Below, piece after piece: positions 59,116 through 64,000 of a stretch of 64,000 bases of DNA; position 1 is the first letter of the stretch, and each line of letters opens with the position of its first letter. Both the position numbers and the translations under genes were made by a program. This DNA is from Actinomycetes bacterium (GTDB lineage Bacteria > Actinomycetota > Acidimicrobiia > Acidimicrobiales > RAAP-2): contig JAKANY010000002.1 of assembly GCA_021823525.1 (NCBI GenBank), positions 62,001 to 126,000 of the forward strand. Direction: 5' to 3'. The notes below the pieces were generated by a model. It saw nothing but the letters and a program-made list of their open reading frames with translations, was not told the origin of the DNA and made no database searches.

Positions 59116-61293
59116 GGCTCCCGCCAGCCCGAGCGACGCCGGGGCGATGGAGTCCAGGACGAAGGCGGTCACCAGAGCCTCGTCGCGCCACGCGTCGTAG
59201 CGTCCCGAGGGCCCCCCGTGACCTGCGCCCATCTCGGTCTTGAGGTAGGCCTCGACGTCGGCGCCCGACGCGCGCAGCGCTTGGACCCACTTGGCGGGCT
59301 CCCAGAAGCCGACGCGCGAGTCGTTGAGCCCCCCGGTCGCCAGCAGGCGGGGATAGGGGCGCGCCGTGCCGTCGCTCTCCCGTCCGCGGATGTTGTCGTA
59401 GGGGGAGTAGGAGCGGATCGTGCGGTAGGCGCGCGGATCGGCGTCGGGGTCTCCCCACTCCTCCCACTCGCCGATGGTCAGGGGCAGGGTCGGGTCGAGC
59501 ATGGTGGTCAGGACGTCGACGAAGGGGACCTCGGCCACGACGGCGCGCCACAGCTCAGGGGCCTCGTTCATGACCGCGCCCATCAGCAGGCCTCCGGCCG
59601 AGCCGCCACGCGCGGCGAGCCGTGGGGGATCGGTCCATCCCGCGGCGACCAGGTGCCGCGCCACGGTGACGAAGTCGCTGAAGGTCGTGGGCTTCTGGGC
59701 CAGGCGCCCCATCTCGTACCACGCGCGCCCCATCTCGCCGCCGCCGCGAACGTGGGCGATCGCGAAGATCACGCCGCGGTCGAGCAGCGAGAGGCGGATC
59801 GAGGAGAAGCCCGGATCGATGGAGATCTCGTAGCTGCCGTACCCGTACAGCAGCAGCGGTCCGGGCACGCGCGGCCGCAGCTGGCCGTCGCGATCCTCGA
59901 GCAGCTCGCGGCGTGCCACCCACGACACCGGGATGCGCTGCCCGTCGCTGGCGTCCACCCACAGCCGTCCGGTCGCGTAGTGCGTGGGATCGTACCCGCC
60001 CCGCACGCGCTGCTGCTTGCGCACGACGATCGCGCGCGTCGCGAGGTCCACATCCCCGATGAGATAGGGCGTGACCAGGGAGGTCAGGCCCACGCGCAGC
60101 GAAGGCGTCACGTAGTTGGGGTTCGCCCCCAGGCCGATGGTGCTGGGCTGCTCGGGTCCCTCGACCAGCCACGAGCGTGCGAGGAGGTCTCCCTCCCACG
60201 GGTCCTCGCCCAGGGGGATGATGCGCACTGCCTCCGAGCCCTCGAGGCGCTCGGCGAGCACCAGCGTGCCCGCGAAGGCCTCGACGCCGTCGATGCGCGT
60301 CCCGGGCCGGTGCGCGATCAGCTCACGCCAGGTGGCCTCGCTGGCGTCGCGGACCAGGACGCGAAAGTCCGTGGCTCCCTCGTTGGTGAGCTTGAGCCAG
60401 TATCGCCGCCCGTGGGCGTCGACAACGTGCTCGAGGGCGTATTCGATGCCGGTGCGCCGCGGCTCGAACACCTCGGGCTCGGCGGTCGGGTCCAGGGCGG
60501 GCAGCCAGCGCACCTCGGTCGTCGTGGACGACGAGCTCACCACGACGATGACCTCGTTGTCACGGCTCCGCCCCACGGTCAGGGAGAACTGCGGGTCACC
60601 CTCCTCGAACACCAAGACGTCGTCACGAGGGTCCGTGCCGAGGGTGTGGCGCCAGAGCTGGTGAGGCCGCATCGACGCATCGACGCGGGTGTAGAAGAAG
60701 ACGCGGCTGTCGCCCGACCAGGTGGCGCCGTAGTAGACGTCGTCGACCTGCTCGTCCACCGGGTCCTGACCCAGCAGGGCCCGAAACGTGAGGCGGTGGT
60801 GCTCGGCCCCCTCGGTGTCGCTGGCCACGGCGAGCCAGCGATCGTCGGGGCTCACCTCGAGCACCCCAACCGCGTAGAACTCGTGGCCCTCGGCCTCGTG
60901 ATTCTCGTCGAGCAGCACGACCTCGCCGGGGATCGCCGCGTGCGCGTCGACGGCCGGGGGCTCGTCGGCGTCCCCGGCCGGGACCCGGCAGGTGAGGGGG
61001 TAGTCGAGACCCTCCCGCGTGCGCTCGAAGTACCACCACGCTCCGCGGCGCACGGGCACCGAGATGTCGGTCTCGTCGATGCGCTGCCGGATCTCGTCGT
61101 AGATCCGCTCGCGCACGTCGGCCAGGTCCGCCAGGGACTCGGCCAGGAAGTCATTCTCGGCCCGCAGCACGCTTAGGACCTCCGGATCAGTCCGATCCAT
61201 CAGCCAGTAGTAGGGGTCGTCACGCACATCGCCGTGACGGGTGATCGCGTGGGGGCGGCGCGCGGCGCGCGGTGGCTGGGGCACGGGCTCCAC
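59065..61293 (-). CDS. ptrB: Oligopeptidase B (prolyl oligopeptidase family)
   Basis: A 742-residue serine peptidase. The N-terminal seven-bladed propeller is followed by an alpha/beta hydrolase domain with [42 protein letters not shown], the nucleophile serine in [19 protein letters not shown] and the histidine in [12 protein letters not shown]. This matches oligopeptidase B, which cuts small peptides after Arg or Lys. It begins [29 protein letters not shown], the usual start. AATACT (61300-61305) lies six bases before the GTG. Confidence 0.92.
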   Translation of the reverse strand: MEPVPQPPRAARRPHAITRHGDVRDDPYYWLMDRTDPEVLSVLRAENDFLAESLADLADVRERIYDEIRQRIDETDISVPVRRGAWWYFERTREGLDYPLTCRVPAGDADEPPAVDAHAAIPGEVVLLDENHEAEGHEFYAVGVLEVSPDDRWLAVASDTEGAEHHRLTFRALLGQDPVDEQVDDVYYGATWSGDSRVFFYTRVDASMRPHQLWRHTLGTDPRDDVLVFEEGDPQFSLTVGRSRDNEVIVVVSSSSTTTEVRWLPALDPTAEPEVFEPRRTGIEYALEHVVDAHGRRYWLKLTNEGATDFRVLVRDASEATWRELIAHRPGTRIDGVEAFAGTLVLAERLEGSEAVRIIPLGEDPWEGDLLARSWLVEGPEQPSTIGLGANPNYVTPSLRVGLTSLVTPYLIGDVDLATRAIVVRKQQRVRGGYDPTHYATGRLWVDASDGQRIPVSWVARRELLEDRDGQLRPRVPGPLLLYGYGSYEISIDPGFSSIRLSLLDRGVIFAIAHVRGGGEMGRAWYEMGRLAQKPTTFSDFVTVARHLVAAGWTDPPRLAARGGSAGGLLMGAVMNEAPELWRAVVAEVPFVDVLTTMLDPTLPLTIGEWEEWGDPDADPRAYRTIRSYSPYDNIRGRESDGTARPYPRLLATGGLNDSRVGFWEPAKWVQALRASGADVEAYLKTEMGAGHGGPSGRYDAWRDEALVTAFVLDSIAPASLGLAGASVPDRQGDGGGSDDDR

Positions 61294-61333
61294 TCTGCCA
61301 GTATTTTCGGGACGGGCGAAGAGAGGTTGTTAC

Positions 61334-61348
61334 TACTATGGCCATAGT
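61334..61348. promoter_or_regulatory. sufB promoter with overlapping perfect palindrome
   Basis: TACTAT (61334-61339) is the likely -10 for sufB. The 14-base perfect palindrome ACTATGGCCATAGT (61335-61348) overlaps it and reaches the expected transcription start. A repressor bound here would block RNA polymerase. An Fe-S or iron-responsive regulator such as a SufR/IscR-type protein is the obvious guess, not shown by sequence. Confidence 0.6.
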
Positions 61349-61369
61349 GAAAACTCCCGGAGGTGGGGC

Positions 61370-62770
61370 GTGACCATCGACAACCTCGACTTCAGCCGCT
61401 ACCAGTTGGGGTGGTCGGACGATCAAGTTCCGGTGTTCAAGCCGAAGAAGGGCCTCAACGAGGCGATCGTGCGCGAGATGTCGGCGATGAAGGATGAAGC
61501 CGCGTGGATGCGCTCGTTCCGGCTCAACGCCCTGAAGCGCTTCGAGGCCAAGCCGATGGCGCCGTGGTTCGCGTCGCGGATGCCCGAGCTGGACTTCGAC
61601 GACATCTACTACTACGTCAAGCCCACCGAGCAGCAGGTCGACCGCTGGGAGGACCTGCCCGACGCGATCAAGACGACCTACGAGCGCCTGGGGATCCCCG
61701 AGGCCGAGCGCAAGTACCTGGCGGGGGTGACCGCGCAGTACGAGTCGGAGGTGGTGTTCCACCGCAATCGTGCCGACCTGGAGCGCCAGGGCGTCCTGTT
61801 TTGCGACATGGACACGGCGGTGCGCGAGTACCCGGACCTGGTGCGTCGGTACTTCGGCAAGGTGATCCCTCCCAACGACAACAAGTTCGCAGCGCTGAAC
61901 TCGGCGGTGTGGAGTGGGGGATCCTTCATCTACGTCCCCCCCGGGGTCACGGTGGACCAGCCGCTCCAGGCGTACTTCCGCATCAACACCGAGAACATGG
62001 GGCAGTTCGAGCGGACCCTGATCATCGCCGACGAGGGCTCGCAGGTCCACTACGTCGAGGGGTGCTCGGCCCCGGTGTACTCGACGGACTCGCTGCACTC
62101 GGCGGTGGTCGAGCTGGTGGCGCTGCGCGGCTCGCGGATCACCTACACGACGATCCAGAACTGGTCCAACAACGTGTACAACCTCGTCACCAAGCGGGCG
62201 CGCGCCGAGGCGGAGGCCCACGTCGAGTGGGTGGACGGCAACATCGGCTCGCGCCTCACGATGAAGTACCCCTCGGTCTACCTGATGGGCCCCAAGGCGT
62301 CCGGGGAGGTGCTCTCGGTCGCCTACGCCGGACCCGGACAGGTCCAGGACGCGGGCGCCAAGATGGTCCACGCCGCCCCCGAGACGACCTCGACGATCAT
62401 CTCGAAGTCGATCTCCAAGGACGGGGGCGTGACGACTTACCGCGGCCTGGTTCGGGTCGAGGAGGGTGCGCGCGGCGCCAAGAGCTTCGTGCGCTGTGAC
62501 GCCCTGATCCTGGACGAGGAGTCGACGTCCGAGACCAAGCCCTATATGGAGGTGGGCGAGCAGGACGCCTCCGTGGGCCACGAGGCGACGGTCTCGAAGA
62601 TCGGTGACGACCAGCTCTTCTACCTCATGAGCCGGGGACTCACCGAGAGCCAGGCGATGAGCATGATCGTCAATGGCTTCATCGAGCCCGTGACCCGGAC
62701 GCTGCCCATGGAGTACGCCGTTGAGTGGTCGCGCCTGATCGAGCTCCAGATGGAGGGCTCGGTCGGCTGA
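61370..62770 (+). CDS. sufB: Fe-S cluster assembly scaffold protein SufB
   Basis: A 466-residue core subunit of the SUF complex, on which new Fe-S clusters are built with SufC and SufD. It has the SufB pattern [79 protein letters not shown] and [26 protein letters not shown] lies six bases before the GTG. No sufC, sufD, sufS or sufU follows; instead come a small Cys protein and a convergent hydratase. Confidence 0.96.
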   Translation: MTIDNLDFSRYQLGWSDDQVPVFKPKKGLNEAIVREMSAMKDEAAWMRSFRLNALKRFEAKPMAPWFASRMPELDFDDIYYYVKPTEQQVDRWEDLPDAIKTTYERLGIPEAERKYLAGVTAQYESEVVFHRNRADLERQGVLFCDMDTAVREYPDLVRRYFGKVIPPNDNKFAALNSAVWSGGSFIYVPPGVTVDQPLQAYFRINTENMGQFERTLIIADEGSQVHYVEGCSAPVYSTDSLHSAVVELVALRGSRITYTTIQNWSNNVYNLVTKRARAEAEAHVEWVDGNIGSRLTMKYPSVYLMGPKASGEVLSVAYAGPGQVQDAGAKMVHAAPETTSTIISKSISKDGGVTTYRGLVRVEEGARGAKSFVRCDALILDEESTSETKPYMEVGEQDASVGHEATVSKIGDDQLFYLMSRGLTESQAMSMIVNGFIEPVTRTLPMEYAVEWSRLIELQMEGSVG

Positions 62771-62807
62771 GCGGCTGCCTGGTCACGGGCGGCCCGATGC
62801 TGCGAGG

Positions 62808-63191
62808 ATGGTGACCATGCCCATGCGCGAGGAGTGCAAGCACTTCCAGAGCCGCACGTACGCGTCGGGCGAGGTGGCGCGCTTCTGCGTGCTGGGCAAC
62901 GCGCCCGATCAGCCGTGGTCCTGCCCGGCCGACTGCGTGACCTACGAACGCCGGCTGGCCGACGTGGGATGGTCGCACGGGACGCTGGTGGATCGACCCG
63001 TCGAGGCGGCCCCGGCGGGTTCGTCGGCCGACGAGCGGCGCCAGGTGCTCGACGAGGCCGATCACGTGCTTGACCAGGTGGCACCAGGCATCCTGGCCGA
63101 GCACCGCGAGGAGCTCGATCGCGCGGCTCGCTCCGCGCGCGGCTGGCGATTCTGGCGTCGGGGCCCCGGGGGGCGCCCTACCGGCCGGTGA
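62808..63191 (+). CDS. Small protein with N-terminal cysteine motif
   Basis: A 127-residue protein. Four cysteines lie in the first 45 residues: EECKHFQSRTY, ARFCVLGNAPDQPWSCPADCVTYERR, a likely zinc or Fe-S site. The rest is an acidic helix (DERRQVLDEADHVLDQVAPGILAEHREELDRAARSA in parts) and a basic tail. No family name is known to me. It follows sufB by 37 bases on the same strand, so an Fe-S link is possible. GATGCT lies six bases before the ATG. The end overlaps the convergent gene by 14 bases. Confidence 0.68.
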   Translation: MVTMPMREECKHFQSRTYASGEVARFCVLGNAPDQPWSCPADCVTYERRLADVGWSHGTLVDRPVEAAPAGSSADERRQVLDEADHVLDQVAPGILAEHREELDRAARSARGWRFWRRGPGGRPTGR

Positions 63192-64000
63192 AGTTCGGCG
63201 GACGGCGCTCCAAGAAGGCGCCGAGGGCCTCGACCAGGTCGTCGTTCTCCAGGAAGAGCGCGTTCCATCGGGCGACGAAGTCCAAGCCCTCGTCGATGCT
63301 GCGTCCGTCGTTGGCGCGCAGGACCGCCTTGGTCCCCCGCACCGCCCACGGCGAGTTGGCCGCGATCGTGGCGGCCAGGTCGTGCGCGGCGGCGATCGCG
63401 TCGTCGGCGGCGGGTCCCACCACGCGGTTGACCAGGCCGATGGCGGCGGCGCGCTCGGCGTCGATGTCCTGGCCCGTGAAGGCCAGCTCGGCCGCGTGAC
63501 CGGGGCCCACGATGCGCGGGAGGCGCTGGAGGGTGCCCAGGTCGGCGACGATCGCCATGCGCGTCTCGCGCACCGAGAAGACGGCATCGGGCGCCGCGAC
63601 ACGAATGTCGCAGGCGGTGATCAGGTCGACGCCCCCGCCCAGGCAGTAGCCGCTCACCGCGGCGATCACCGGCACGGGCAGCTCGGCCACCGACGAGATC
63701 GCCTGCTGCATGCGCCGCACCGACTCCAGGCGCCCCCGCGCGCGCGCCGCGGCGGAGCCGCGCGCGCCGCCGCCCGTCAGGCTCGCGCCCAGTTCCTTGA
63801 GGTCGAGGCCGACGGTGAAGTGGCCGCCGCGCGGCGCGATGACCACGGCGCGTACCTGTGGATCGGCCGCGAGGACGGCCGTGGCGCGGGGGAGGTCGGC
63901 CCAGAAAGCGGTGCCCAAGGCGTTGCGGGCGTCGACCCGATTCAGCCAGAGGGTGGCGACCGCCCCCTCGCGCGTCAGCTCGATGACGTCGGACGCGAAA
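63178..64000 (-). CDS. Enoyl-CoA hydratase/isomerase family protein, N terminus cut by the window
   Basis: About 274 residues are visible; the reading frame continues past the right edge, where the first codons read FASDVIELTREGAVATLWLNRVDARNALG, close to a family N terminus. Crotonase motifs: VVIAPRGGHFTVGLDLKEL (oxyanion hole), VPVIAAVSGYCLGGGVDLITACDIRVAA and RIVGPGHAAELAFTGQDIDA. The aspartate-rich region near ITACDIRV resembles ECH1-type dienoyl-CoA isomerases, but hydratase activity is equally possible. Confidence 0.87.
   Translation of the reverse strand, partial: FASDVIELTREGAVATLWLNRVDARNALGTAFWADLPRATAVLAADPQVRAVVIAPRGGHFTVGLDLKELGASLTGGGARGSAAARARGRLESVRRMQQAISSVAELPVPVIAAVSGYCLGGGVDLITACDIRVAAPDAVFSVRETRMAIVADLGTLQRLPRIVGPGHAAELAFTGQDIDAERAAAIGLVNRVVGPAADDAIAAAHDLAATIAANSPWAVRGTKAVLRANDGRSIDEGLDFVARWNALFLENDDLVEALGAFLERRPPNFTGR

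Overview
The window is a 64 kb piece of a very GC-rich, gene-dense chromosome. It holds about 65 genes and I see no mobile element, CRISPR array, rRNA or tRNA. Third codon positions are almost all G or C, GTG starts are common, and GTGA/ATGA start-stop overlaps are frequent. The PASTA-domain kinase-like protein, GatCAB, actinobacterial-type LeuA, SerC and MutY, and many promoters of the form TANNNT-N6-start codon (leaderless mRNA) point to an actinobacterium. A deep lineage such as Acidimicrobiia is my guess, not something the sequence proves.

Layout. 1-3.3 kb: end of a polyamine-type ABC transporter (potD partial, potB, potC) and alanine dehydrogenase. 3.4-11 kb: small redox, acetyltransferase and phosphatase genes, ileS, and a divergent marR/yceI pair with a clear regulated promoter in an AT-rich island. 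11-24.7 kb: a long plus-strand run: aldehyde dehydrogenase, cysteine desulfurase, mnmA, ligA, a PASTA pseudokinase, SDR, esterase, gatCAB and a DUF3048 protein. 24.7-43.2 kb: an amino-acid biosynthesis island: ilvD, ilvBNC, serC, an aspartate-type aminotransferase, serA, leuA, acdS, leuCD (behind greA), leuB and ilvE. 43-64 kb: acyl-CoA/CoA-ester metabolism, a frameshifted methyltransferase, a MazF/PemK-like fusion, tryptophanase, an Lgt-like protein, an NlpC/P60 hydrolase, a nickel/cobalt permease, mutY, oligopeptidase B and a stand-alone sufB.

How the genes work together. All steps from acetolactate to valine, leucine and isoleucine are present except threonine dehydratase. ACC deaminase, which makes 2-oxobutanoate (the isoleucine precursor), sits between leuA and leuD. 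The first committed genes, ilvB and leuA, each have a short leader peptide (Leu-Val-Ile and Leu-Leu-Leu) followed by an intrinsic terminator with a T tract, so each looks controlled by ribosome-mediated attenuation. Serine biosynthesis (serC, serA) lies inside the same island. The cysteine desulfurase next to MnmA fits sulfur supply for tRNA thiolation.

Best points for a second look: the two attenuators, the PASTA protein that has lost its kinase catalytic residues, ACC deaminase inside the branched-chain cluster, the window-wide leaderless promoter pattern, and a perfect palindrome over the sufB promoter. I found no clearly new multi-gene system. Start sites were chosen by eye from ribosome-binding sites, overlaps and -10 spacing. 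Nothing was aligned, folded or searched.
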